Source: Bog-473 sp963791995
Lineage (GTDB): Bacteria > Actinomycetota > Acidimicrobiia > Acidimicrobiales > RAAP-2
NCBI GenBank assembly: GCA_963791995.1
Contig: CAWBUQ010000004.1
Location: 434,001 to 498,000, forward strand
Reading direction: 5' to 3'
DNA length: 64,000 nt
Shown here: piece by piece, positions 56,050 through 64,000 of the stretch
How the letters are laid out: each line of letters opens with the position of its first letter
Position numbering within the stretch: the stretch's first letter is position 1
Notes under the pieces: model-generated
What the model saw: only the letters and a program-made list of their open reading frames with translations
What the model was told of the DNA's origin: nothing
The model's database searches: none
Translations under genes and position numbers: made by a program

Positions 56050-56887
56050 GTGGACCTCGGCGATCTCAAGGTCACCCGCTACACGGTGCGAGACCGCGTG
56101 GCCACCATCTCGCTGCACCGTCCCGAGCGGCTCAACTCGTGGACGGGGCGCATGCACGCCGAGTACCGCTCGTTGCTCGAACGATCGGCCGCGGATCCGC
56201 GAGGTACGAGTCATCGTGGTCACCGGATCAGGGCGAGGCTTCTGCGCCGGAGCCGACAGCCGCGCGCTCGAGGGGGAGGCCGAGCGCGGTGCGTACGACC
56301 CCGCCCTGGGCGACGACGTCGCCATGCCCGGCTATGGCGTCAGCCCCGAGTTCGACGCCGACTTCGCATACCACTTCGGTATCCCCAAACCGATCATCGC
56401 AGCCGTCAACGGGCCGGCCGCCGGTGTCGGCCTGGTGCTGGCGTGCTTCTGCGACCTGCGCTTCGCCGCACTGGGCGCGAAGCTCACGACCGCACACGGC
56501 CGTCTCGGGTTACCCGCCGAGTTCGGCCTTTCCTGGCTGCTGCCCCGCCTCATCGGGATCACCCGGGCGTCCGACCTGTTGCTGTCGAGCCGCGTCGTGC
56601 TGGCCGAGGAGGCCGAAGCCCTGGGACTGGTCAACCGCGCCCTGCCGCCCGAGGACCTGCTGCCCTACACCTATGAGTACGCGGGTCGCCTGGCCACCGA
56701 GATCGCGCCAACGTCGCTGGCCGTCACGAAGCTGCAGCTCTACCGCGACCTGCACCGCGACGCCGCGTCGTCGGTCCGCGACGCGAGCCGGTATCTGGGC
56801 GAGATGATGGGTCGACCTGACTTCGCCGAGGGGGTAGCGGCCCTCACGCAGAAGCGCCCCCCGGCGTTCGGCGACCCGGCGACCTGA
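56050..56887 (+). CDS. Enoyl-CoA hydratase/isomerase family protein, one frameshift
   Basis: About 279 residues, crotonase fold. VATISLHRPERLNSWTGRM, then VRVIVVTGSGRGFCAGAD (oxyanion hole), KPIIAAVNGPAAGVGLVLA and the second oxyanion loop FGLSWLLPRLIG. The catalytic Glu of LPAEFGLSW is kept, whereas the second Glu of hydratases is unclear, so hydratase or isomerase cannot be decided. A surplus C near 56199 (DP-EVRV) breaks the frame. GTG start one base after the previous stop. Confidence 0.87.
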
Positions 56888-56914
56888 GGCGGGGGAGCCC
56901 TCCGGGTCCGTGGT

Positions 56915-58087
56915 TCAGCCGTCGACGCCGGTCGGCAGCTTGTCCGGATCCCAACCCAAGAGGGCCACGGCCTGGCGGAAGGCGAAACGATCGGTCATCC
57001 CGGCCACGTACGTCACCGCGGCACGGATGGCATCTTGGCTGCCGGCTCCGACATCGGTGGCGGCGTCCCTCTCGGTGATCAGGTGGGGACGGTCGCCGAA
57101 GTGGTCGACGAGTGCTCGCAGCACGCTGATCACCGCGTCGCCCTGGCGCAATGAGGCGTCGCGCAGGTAGATCCGCTCGTAGTTGCAGGCCCTGAACGCG
57201 GCCAGCGCCTCGGCTGCCTCTTCTTCCATTCCCACCTGCCCGGTCCGGAGCGAAGCCGAGACGACGCCGGCGATGAACGCCCCCAATTGGCCGCTGCGGC
57301 GCTCACCGCAGAGGGAGCGCACGGCTCCGGGCAACTGGTGGGGGGCCACGATGCCGGCCAGGACGGCGTCCTCCCAGTCGTGGCAGACATAGGCGATCCG
57401 GTCGGCCCAGCTGACGACCTCACCCTCGGGGGTCGACGGGGCGGGTCGGGACCAGCTGTGGTTGGCGATCCCGTCCTGGGTCTCGGCGCAGAGGTTGAGC
57501 GATCCGAGGGACACCACGGCGCCCCAGGGCGCATGGTCGAAGCCACCTGGCACGTACGGATCGAGCGCGTCCTCGCTGGCGTGGCCACCGGGGCCGTGCC
57601 CACAGTCGTGGCCGAGTGCGATCGCCTCGGTGAGCGCGACGTTCAGGCGGCAGGCGCGTGCGATCGCGGCCGCCACCTGTGCCACTTCGAGGGCATGGGT
57701 CAGGCGTGTGCGCTGATGATCCTGGGGGAACACGAAGACCTGCGTCTTCCCGGCGAGGCGTCGGAACGACGTGGCGTGCAAGATCCGGTCCCGATCACGC
57801 TCGAAGCAGGTCCGCCAGGGGTCGGCCTCCTCGGGGACGGCGCGGTGACCCGCCTCGCCGGCGCGGGTTGCCCCGGGCGCCAGCAGCTCGCCCTCGAGCA
57901 CCTCGCGCTCCTCCCGGCCCCGCGGCTGGGCGAGGAGATCCGGTTCCGTGTCGGCGGCGATCTCGAGCGGCCTGATCCGAGCGTGCGAGTCGGCATGGGC
58001 CAGGCGGGCCGGGCCCGAGTAACCGGCCATCGTCGCTGCCCAGCGGGCACCGCGTGCCGTGTCGCCGGACATGGACGGTCCCTTCAT
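56915..58087 (-). CDS. dGTPase-like HD-domain triphosphohydrolase
   Basis: A protein of about 391 residues. HD-domain features: RILHATSFRRLAGKTQVF, RTRLTHALEVAQVAAAIARA, the metal-binding ALGHDCGHGPGGHASED and EGEVVSWADRIAYVCHDWED. It removes triphosphate from dGTP or other dNTPs. ATG 58087 and ATG 58072 are both possible starts. Divergent from the DUF3107 gene. Confidence 0.88.
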   Translation of the reverse strand: MKGPSMSGDTARGARWAATMAGYSGPARLAHADSHARIRPLEIAADTEPDLLAQPRGREEREVLEGELLAPGATRAGEAGHRAVPEEADPWRTCFERDRDRILHATSFRRLAGKTQVFVFPQDHQRTRLTHALEVAQVAAAIARACRLNVALTEAIALGHDCGHGPGGHASEDALDPYVPGGFDHAPWGAVVSLGSLNLCAETQDGIANHSWSRPAPSTPEGEVVSWADRIAYVCHDWEDAVLAGIVAPHQLPGAVRSLCGERRSGQLGAFIAGVVSASLRTGQVGMEEEAAEALAAFRACNYERIYLRDASLRQGDAVISVLRALVDHFGDRPHLITERDAATDVGAGSQDAIRAAVTYVAGMTDRFAFRQAVALLGWDPDKLPTGVDG

Positions 58088-58166
58088 GTCAAGCAGTCTG
58101 CCGCGTCGCTGTAACGTCCTGGTGGCCCCAGTCGTCACGATGGGATCGTGAGAGGAGACAGACCAG

Positions 58167-58403
58167 GTGGACGTGCGCATCGGCATCACCCACACCCCCA
58201 AGGAGCTCGAGGTGGAGATGCCCGAGGACGCCGACAGCGACAAGGTCGTCGCCGAGATCGAGAAGCTGCTCCAGACCGGTGACGGCGTCCTCTGGCTGAC
58301 CGATCGCAAAGGACGGCGCGTGGGCGTCCCGGTCGTCAAGGTCGCCTACGTCGAGGTCGGCGCCCCGGCGGGCGATCGGCGCGTCGGGTTCGGCGCGCCC
58401 TGA
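58167..58403 (+). CDS. DUF3107 family protein
   Basis: A 78-residue protein from GTG 58167, after AGAGGAGA. It matches the actinobacterial DUF3107 family (M. tuberculosis TB9.4/Rv3208A): VRIGITHTPKELEVEMPE, VLWLTDRKGRRVGVPVVKVA and YVEVGAP ending RRVGFG. The family is nearly confined to Actinobacteria and has no proven function. It supports the taxonomic call. Confidence 0.88.
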   Translation: MDVRIGITHTPKELEVEMPEDADSDKVVAEIEKLLQTGDGVLWLTDRKGRRVGVPVVKVAYVEVGAPAGDRRVGFGAP

Positions 58404-58437
58404 GGACGACCATGTCGGCGGGACGGGCGCGGAGGCG

Positions 58438-59394
58438 GTGAGCGACACACCGGGCATGCTCGACCTGCGGTTGGTGTTCGTCACCGGCAAGGGTGGCGTC
58501 GGCAAGACGACGGTGGCGGCGGGGCTGGCCCAGTTGGCGGCCGAACAAGGCAAGCGCGTCCTGGTCTGCGAGGTGGACGCCAAGGGCGACGTCACCGCGC
58601 TGTTCGAGGCGCCACCGACCGACTTCACGCCCCGAGAGGTGGCGCCGGGCGTGTGGTCGATGTCGATGGACACCGAGGCGTCGTTACGCGAATACCTCAA
58701 GCTGCATCTGCGCATCCCGATCGTCGGCCGGATCGGCCCGCTGGCCAAGGCGTTCGACTTCGTGGCCACTGCGGCCCCCGGGGTGCGGGAGATCCTGACC
58801 GTCGGCAAGCTGTGCTGGGAGGTGCGCGAGTCGCATTACGACCTTGTCGTGGTGGACGCCCCCGCCAGCGGTCACATCATTGGGCAACTGGCCGCGCCGC
58901 AGGCCATCAACGACCTGGTCAAGGTCGGCCTGATCCGCAGCCAGACCGACTGGATGCTCGAGATCCTCTCCGATCCGCGTCAGACGGGACTGGTGGCCGT
59001 GTGCACTCCTGAGGAGATGCCGGTCAACGAGACGCTCGAGCTGGCCCAGCGCGTGCGCGCCGAGACGACCGTGCGCATGTCGGCCGTCGTCGTCAACCGC
59101 GTCCTGCCCGAGCTCTTCGGTCAGCGGGAGGAAGAGATCTTCGAGCAGCTGCGCGACCCGGGCACCGAGGAAGCCCTTTCCGAGCGAGCCGGCGGGTCCG
59201 TCGCCCCGGTGCTCGAAGCGGCGCGCCTGGCGGTGACACTGCGGCGCACCCGTTCGACGCATCTCCAACACCTGCAGGCCGGCCTACCCGACGACCTGCC
59301 TGTCCTCTTGTTGCCGTACTTGTTCGCGCGCAGCTTCGGGGCGCGCACGACGCACCAGGTGGCGCACGCGCTGGGCGAGGAGCTGGGTCTGTGA
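58438..59394 (+). CDS. ArsA/Get3-like ATPase, first of a pair
   Basis: A 318-residue P-loop ATPase with the deviant Walker A VTGKGGVGKTTVAAGLAQL, switch I region CEVDAKGDVTALF and switch II DLVVVDAPASGHIIGQL. It resembles the M. tuberculosis Rv3679 type rather than arsenite pumps; the pair is thought to act as a heterodimer. No arsenical resistance genes are nearby. GTGA overlap with the second ATPase. Starts at GTG 58438. Confidence 0.85.
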   Translation: MSDTPGMLDLRLVFVTGKGGVGKTTVAAGLAQLAAEQGKRVLVCEVDAKGDVTALFEAPPTDFTPREVAPGVWSMSMDTEASLREYLKLHLRIPIVGRIGPLAKAFDFVATAAPGVREILTVGKLCWEVRESHYDLVVVDAPASGHIIGQLAAPQAINDLVKVGLIRSQTDWMLEILSDPRQTGLVAVCTPEEMPVNETLELAQRVRAETTVRMSAVVVNRVLPELFGQREEEIFEQLRDPGTEEALSERAGGSVAPVLEAARLAVTLRRTRSTHLQHLQAGLPDDLPVLLLPYLFARSFGARTTHQVAHALGEELGL

Positions 59395-60551
59395 CCGCCA
59401 CCGCGCCGCCCGCGGCCAAGACGGTGGGCCAGCTCCTGGCGGCCAAGGACATCGTCGTGGCCTGCGGCCCGGGCGGCGTGGGCAAGACCACGACGGCCGC
59501 CGCGTTGGCGGCCACCGCAGTGGTCGAAGAGGGCGGGCGCGTCCTCGTGTTGACGGTGGACCCGGCGCGCCGGCTGGCCGACGTGCTGGGTCTCAAGGGA
59601 ATCGGGAACGACGAGGTCCGCATCCCCGACGATGTGTTCGCAGCGGCGGCGGCCCATTCGAGAGGCGAGTTGTGGGCGGCGATGCTCGACACGAAGCAGT
59701 CCTGGGACGACCTCATCGCGACCCATGCGCCCGATGCCGAGACCCGCGAGCAGATCCTGGCGAACCCGCTGTACCAGAACATCTCGTCGCGCTTCGTCCA
59801 GTCCCACGACTACATCGCCATGGAGCGGCTGTACGAGATCCACTGTGAGGGGAAGTACGACCTGATCGTGGTGGACACACCGCCGACCCGAAACGCACTC
59901 GACTTCCTCGACGCCCCGCAGCGCATGGCGGACTTCTTCTCGTCGCGCTTGTTGCGCTGGCTCATCGTGCCCTACCGGTCGCGTCTGGTGAACGTGGCGT
60001 CGCGGCCCTTCTACCAAGTCGCCGACCGCATCCTCGGCACGCAGTTCCTCGCCGACATCTCCGAGTTCTTCATTCTCTTCCAGTCGATGTACACCGGCTT
60101 CGTCGAGCGAGCCGAGGCGGTGACCCGCCTCCTCTCCGATCGGCGGACGACGTTCATGGTCGTCTCGACGCTCGAGGCCACACCGGTGCGCGAAGCCGAG
60201 TTCTTCTCCGCCGAGCTCACGGCGCGCAAGCTGCATCTCGGTGCGGTCGTCCTCAACAAGGTCCTGCCCGAGTACCTGCGCGATGCCAAGACCGACAAGC
60301 TGGCTCAGTCGATGCGGAGCCGGGCGACCGAACTGGCCGACGGCCTCACCGAGGACCCCGTCGTGGCCGCCCGCGTGGTGGGCGAGGTCGCCGAGAGCTT
60401 CCTCAACTTCGGCGTGGTCGCCCGGCGTGAAGCCGAGCAGCAGGCAGAGCTGCGCGGCACGCCCGACGTCCTCGTGACGGTGCCCTTCTACGACGCCGAC
60501 ATCTACGACATGGGCGGGCTCCTCCAGTTGGGCGCGCAGGTCTGGGGCTGA
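59391..60551 (+). CDS. ArsA/Get3-like ATPase, second of a pair
   Basis: A 386-residue partner, like Rv3680. Walker A ACGPGGVGKTTTAAALA, VLTVDPARRLADVLG, switch II LIVVDTPPTRNALDFLD and a helical insert (RFVQSHDYIAMERLYEI, FLADISEFFILFQSM). Its DTPPTRNALDF motif is that of Get3 proteins, whereas the first ATPase has DAPASGH, so the two subunits differ in switch II. Function in bacteria is unsettled, with links to redox and oxygen physiology in mycobacteria. Confidence 0.86.
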   Translation: MTATAPPAAKTVGQLLAAKDIVVACGPGGVGKTTTAAALAATAVVEEGGRVLVLTVDPARRLADVLGLKGIGNDEVRIPDDVFAAAAAHSRGELWAAMLDTKQSWDDLIATHAPDAETREQILANPLYQNISSRFVQSHDYIAMERLYEIHCEGKYDLIVVDTPPTRNALDFLDAPQRMADFFSSRLLRWLIVPYRSRLVNVASRPFYQVADRILGTQFLADISEFFILFQSMYTGFVERAEAVTRLLSDRRTTFMVVSTLEATPVREAEFFSAELTARKLHLGAVVLNKVLPEYLRDAKTDKLAQSMRSRATELADGLTEDPVVAARVVGEVAESFLNFGVVARREAEQQAELRGTPDVLVTVPFYDADIYDMGGLLQLGAQVWG

Positions 60552-60624
60552 CCCACTGACCTCCAAGGCGGGTCCGCTCGTCGCCCGGGCGCCCGGCGTG
60601 GGCGGGCCGCCTACCATCGGTCCC

Positions 60625-61273
60625 ATGGCCCAGCTCATCAATCCCGAGGTCCTCGAGTATGCGGATGCTCACACCACGGCCCCTTCCGGGCCACCTCGAG
60701 TCGGTGGATGCGTCGACCAAGGAGGACTTCGCGGCCTGGGGAATGATGGTCGGGCGCCAGGAGGGCCGCTTCCTCGAACTCCTCGTCTTCGCCACCCAGG
60801 CCACCCGGGTCCTCGAAATCGGGACTTTCACCGGCTATTCGGCCATCGCCATGGCTGCGGGCCTGCCCAAGGGTGGCGCCATCATTTCGCTCGAGGTCGA
60901 CCCCCACCACGCCCAGGTGGCGCGAGGGAACATCGCCGCCGCCGGACTCGAGAGCTACATCTCGGTGATAGAGGGCCCCGCGCTGCGATCGCTCGAAGAG
61001 CTCCAAGGCCCGTTCGACCTCGTCTTCATCGACGCCGACAAGGTCTCCTACGATGCTTATTTCGAGGCGGTGCTGCCCAAGCTGGCCGCGCACGGCTTGA
61101 TCGTGGTCGACAACACCCTGCAGTCGGGGGGCGTGCTGGCCTCTGAGAAGCATCCCCACGAAGGCGCTCAGGCGTTGCGCGCCTTCAACGACAAAGTCGT
61201 CAACGACGAGAGGGTGGTGTGCGTGCTCACGACGATCCGCGACGGCGTGACCCTGATCCGCCGGAGGTCGTAG
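60625..61273 (+). CDS. O-methyltransferase, caffeoyl-CoA type, one frameshift
   Basis: About 215 residues, SAM-dependent. Motif I is VLEIGTFTGYSAIAMAAGLP, then ISLEVDPHHAQVARGNI and FDLVFIDADKVSYDAYFE (metal/substrate Asp) with VVDNTLQSG. A surplus C near 60688 breaks the N-terminus (TTAPSG-HLESVD). The substrate is probably a catechol-type or other small acceptor; unknown. Followed by tandem duplications and the PHP gene. Confidence 0.87.
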
Positions 61274-61333
61274 GAATAGTCGTAGGAATAAAGGAACGAG
61301 AAGCAAGGAACGAGAAGCAGGGGAACGGGGAAC
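61267..61333. repeat. Three consecutive tandem duplications
   Basis: Back to back lie GTCGTAGGAATA twice (61267-61290), AAGGAACGAGAAGC twice (61291-61318) and GGGGAAC twice (61320-61333). The first unit includes the stop of the methyltransferase, and the last lies 7 bp before the PHP start, so it could act as a ribosome site. Purine-rich throughout. Confidence 0.8.
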
Positions 61334-61340
61334 GGACGGC

Positions 61341-62253
61341 GTGCTCGACTATCACCTCCACCTCTGGCCGCATTCGGAGCAGCAGACGCCGCTGCGGCTG
61401 GAGCAGCTGGCTGACTACTGCGCGCGGGCCCAGGAGGCAGGGGTGACTGAGCTGGCGGTGACCGAGCATCTGTTCCGCTTCCGCCAGGCCGAAGCCCTGC
61501 TCGGCGGGTTCTGGGACGACCCTGCTGTCTCACCGGCGCTCGCCGAGTCGATGGCGGCGTACTGGAAGTTCCACGCCACCGCCGACCTCGACGCCTACGT
61601 CGAGTGCGCGCTCGAGGCCAAGGAGGCCGGACTGCCCGTCGTCGTCGGCCTGGAGGTCGACTACTACCAGGGTCGCATGGACGACGTGGCCGGCCTCTTG
61701 GCCGGCTACCCATTCGACGTCCTGCTCGGTTCCATCCATTGGATTGGTGGCGCATGGCGTTTCGACGACCTGTCCGACCCGGTGTCCATGGCCGAGTGGT
61801 CGGTGCGCGACGTCGACCGCTGCTGGGAGATCTACACGAAGGCGATCGAGGAGCTGGCCGCGTCGGGCACCTGTGACGTCCTCGCCCACCCCGATCTCAT
61901 CAAGGTGGCGGGCTACATCCCCGACGTGCCTTACGAATGGTGGGATCGCATCGCGGAGGCGGCCGTCGGCATCGGGCATGGCGGCCGAGGTGTCGTCGGC
62001 GGGGTGGCGCAAGCCGGTGGCAGAGCAGTTCCCCGCGGCCGGGTTGCTCGAGCGCTTCGTAGCCCGAGACGTCCCACTGACCACCGCGTCCGACGCGCAC
62101 CGGCTCGAACATGTGGCCGACCGGGCCGACGACCTGCGGGCCGTGCTCGCCATGGCGGGCGCGGGTGTCCTGCAGGGGTATCGGCGCCGCCGGCCCTACG
62201 CCGTGGCGGTCACCGAGGGGTCGCGAGAGGTCAGAGCGGGAGGCGACGACTGA
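61341..62253 (+). CDS. PHP-domain phosphatase (histidinol-phosphatase-like), one frameshift
   Basis: About 303 residues. PHP metal motifs: DYHLHLW (HxH), VTEHLFRF, GLEVDYY, GSIHWIGG, AHPDLIK and, after a surplus G near 61974, TTASDAHRLEHV. The layout matches HisK-type histidinol-phosphatases and related PHP phosphoesterases. No histidine biosynthesis genes are nearby, so the substrate is open. GTG start at 61341; stop shares a base with the kinase ATG. Confidence 0.85.
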
Positions 62254-63861
62254 TGCCCACGCCGGCGGAGCTCGCACTGAGCCACACCGATCTCAAACCC
62301 GAGGAGCTCGGACACCTCCAGCGACTGCTCGGAAGCTGGAGCGTGCTGGCCGACCTCTCCTTCTCGGACCTCTTGCTCCTGGTGCCCGTCCACCTCGAGG
62401 AAAGCGGAGCGGAGAGCTCGGACGATGCGGGTCCGGTGGGCAACGGCCCGACCGGCAGCGCGTTGTCGGGCAACGGCCACGAGGATCCCGAGCTCGTCGT
62501 GCTCGGTCAGATGCGGCCGAACAACCGGCCCACCTTGGTGGACCAGGACCTGGTCGGCCAGACCGTCAACGAGTCGCAGTGGACGCTGGTGGCCAAGTGC
62601 CTCCATACCGGCGAGATCGTCCGCGGCAGCATCCACCACCCGATCCTCGGTGAGCAGGTGCCGGTGGAGAACATCCCCGTGCGCTTCGAAGGGCCGGATC
62701 ATCGGAGCGCTCCTGCGCGTCTCGCTGGCCCCGCTCAAAGGGCCGACCAGCATGTACGAGCGCACCTATCTCGACGTCTTCGAACGCCTGGCCGACATGG
62801 TGGCCCAGTCCGCGTTCCCCTTCCCCGACGAGGACGTCGGGACGGAGGAGGCGCCGCGTGTCGGTGACGGCGTGGTCGTGGTGGACGCCGACGGCCGGGT
62901 CGAGTTCGCATCCCCGAACGCGCTCAACGCGTTCCACCGCATGGGGATCTACACCCAACCCGAGGGCCGGCGCTTCGGTGACCTCGACATAGAGGAGTCT
63001 GCGGTCGAGTGGGCACTGGCCACCGGCCGGCCGGTGGTCGAAGAAGTTGAGCGCCGTCCCGACGTCATCGTGCTCGTCCACTGCATCCCGCTGCTCTCCC
63101 ACGGGGTGGTGACCGGAGCGATGATCCTGCTGCGCGACGTCACCGACGTGCGCCGGCTCGACCGGCTGCTGCTGTCCAAGGACGCCGCCATCCGCGAGGT
63201 GCACCACCGGGTGAAGAACAACCTGCAGACGATCTCCTCGCTGCTCAGCTTGCAGGCGAGACGGGTCGGCGACCGGGCGGCCCGGGTGGCCCTGCACGAG
63301 GCGGAGCGCCGCGTGCGCTCCATCGCGCTTGTCCACGAGATCCTGTCGTGTGACCCGAGCGACCAGGTCCCCTTCGCCGAGATCGTGAGCTCGCTGGTGC
63401 AGATGGCGGAGGATTCGGTGGTGTCCTCACAGCCCATCGTGATCTCGGTGCACGGCGATCTCGGTGACGTGGCGGCCGATGTGGCGACCCCCCTCGCAGT
63501 GACGGTGGCCGAGCTCCTCCAGAACGCGGTGGAGCACGCCTTCGACCCCGAGGCGGCCGGCGGCAGCGGCGGCGCGGCCGGCCTCGAGGGTGCTGGTGGT
63601 GCGGCAGGCTACGCGCCCGTCGGTCACGTGGACCTCACGCTCTCGGGCGACGACACCGTCTTGGAGGTCGAGGTCCGTGACGACGGACTCGGGATTCCCG
63701 ACGGCTTCGACATCGAGCACACGACGAGCCTCGGCCTCTCCATCGTGCGCGACCTCGTCGTCAGTCAGCTGGAGGGGACGATCTCCATGACCGGGATCCC
63801 GGCGTCGCAGGGAGGCGGGACGAGGGTGGCGATCTCAGTGCCGGTGCGCCCACCGCGGTGA
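62253..63861 (+). CDS. PdtaS-like sensor histidine kinase, one frameshift
   Basis: About 536 residues, soluble. An N-terminal GAF-like domain (about 1-160), a PAS-like domain (VVVDADGRVEFASPNALNAF), the HisKA_2 phosphoacceptor REVHHRVKNNLQTISSLLSL and an HATPase domain (AELLQNAVEHAF, DDGLGIPDG, GLSIVRDLV). M. tuberculosis PdtaS (Rv3220c) has the same order and signals to an RNA-binding antiterminator. A surplus G near 62692 breaks the frame (RFEG-RIIGALL). A Gly/Ala-rich insert near 63560-63620 lengthens the ATPase lid. WhiB is the next gene, as in mycobacteria. Confidence 0.88.
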
Positions 63862-63931
63862 TCGACACGCCAACAGCGGCGACGCGCGAGAAGCCCCCGT
63901 GGCGCGGTCGTGGCGGCCAGGTGGCGGTGAC

Positions 63932-64000
63932 TCAGACGGCGGCGCGCTGCGAGCGGCGGGCGGCGAGCCACGCCTTGCGCAACTTGCGGCGCTCCTCTTC
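63932..64000 (-). CDS. WhiB-family regulator, C-terminal end only
   Basis: The last 22 codons before the TGA at 63932-63934 read EEERRKLRKAWLAARRSQRA and AV, the basic DNA-binding tail that follows the GVWGG motif in WhiB proteins. The four cluster Cys lie outside the window. The convergent neighbour is a PdtaS-like kinase, as with whiB1 and pdtaS in mycobacteria, which supports a WhiB1-type call. Partial. Confidence 0.6.
   Translation of the reverse strand, partial: EEERRKLRKAWLAARRSQRAAV

Overview
The window is GC-rich DNA from an actinobacterium. Markers are a PdtaS-type sensor kinase next to a WhiB tail, a DUF3107 protein, a Get3/ArsA ATPase pair and an F420-type (Ddn-like) nitroreductase. 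A complete system I cytochrome c maturation operon argues for a deep branch such as Acidimicrobiia rather than mycobacteria or streptomycetes. This placement is inference; no 16S or ribosomal gene is present.

Layout. (1) 1-2305: end of cysS, then an acyl-CoA dehydrogenase. (2) 2306-27993: about 25.7 kb of accessory genes bracketed by a 79-bp imperfect direct repeat made of the 3' end of the acyl-CoA dehydrogenase, read here as a genomic island inserted in that gene. Cargo: GH5 hydrolase, universal stress protein, a CtpE-like and a hemerythrin-fused P1B ATPase, CtaG and Sco1 copper/oxidase-assembly factors, an IS481 remnant, a TetR-controlled unit (SDR, unknown protein, HPP membrane protein, GH15 glucosidase, membrane protein), a MarR-ClC pair, a Ddn-like reductase, a broken lipase, a pilin-like protein with an Ig-like tail and a collagen-like membrane protein. 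(3) 28-35 kb: MarR divergent from a secreted protein-phospholipase C pair, an atypical SDR, a secreted protein, two truncated gene stubs and an amidohydrolase-like protein. (4) 35-43 kb: MFS exporter, aminoglycoside-phosphotransferase-like kinase, LMW phosphatase, TetR, glycosyltransferase, gmd, ccdA, a DJ-1/PfpI protein and a helical protein. (5) 43.3-50.3 kb: ccmABCDEFGHI with nearly every junction overlapping. (6) 50.3-53.5 kb: Fe-S genes (cysteine desulfurase, SufR-like regulator, Mrp). (7) 53.5-64 kb: diguanylate cyclase, VOC protein, enoyl-CoA hydratase, dGTPase, DUF3107, two ArsA ATPases, O-methyltransferase, PHP phosphatase, PdtaS-like kinase and the end of a WhiB gene.

The ccm operon, CcdA, Sco1, CtaG and the Fe-S genes together point to an aerobic c-type cytochrome/copper oxidase respiratory chain. 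The island's metal ATPases, hemerythrin domain, stress protein and Ddn-like enzyme look like a redox, metal or hypoxia adaptation package, and possible DosR-like boxes lie between the stress protein and the first ATPase.

About 20 conserved genes are broken by single-base shifts. In the flanks almost all are one surplus base, which suggests insertion-type sequencing error; inside the island the shifts are mixed and some may be real decay. Coordinates given for broken genes span the reconstructed gene.
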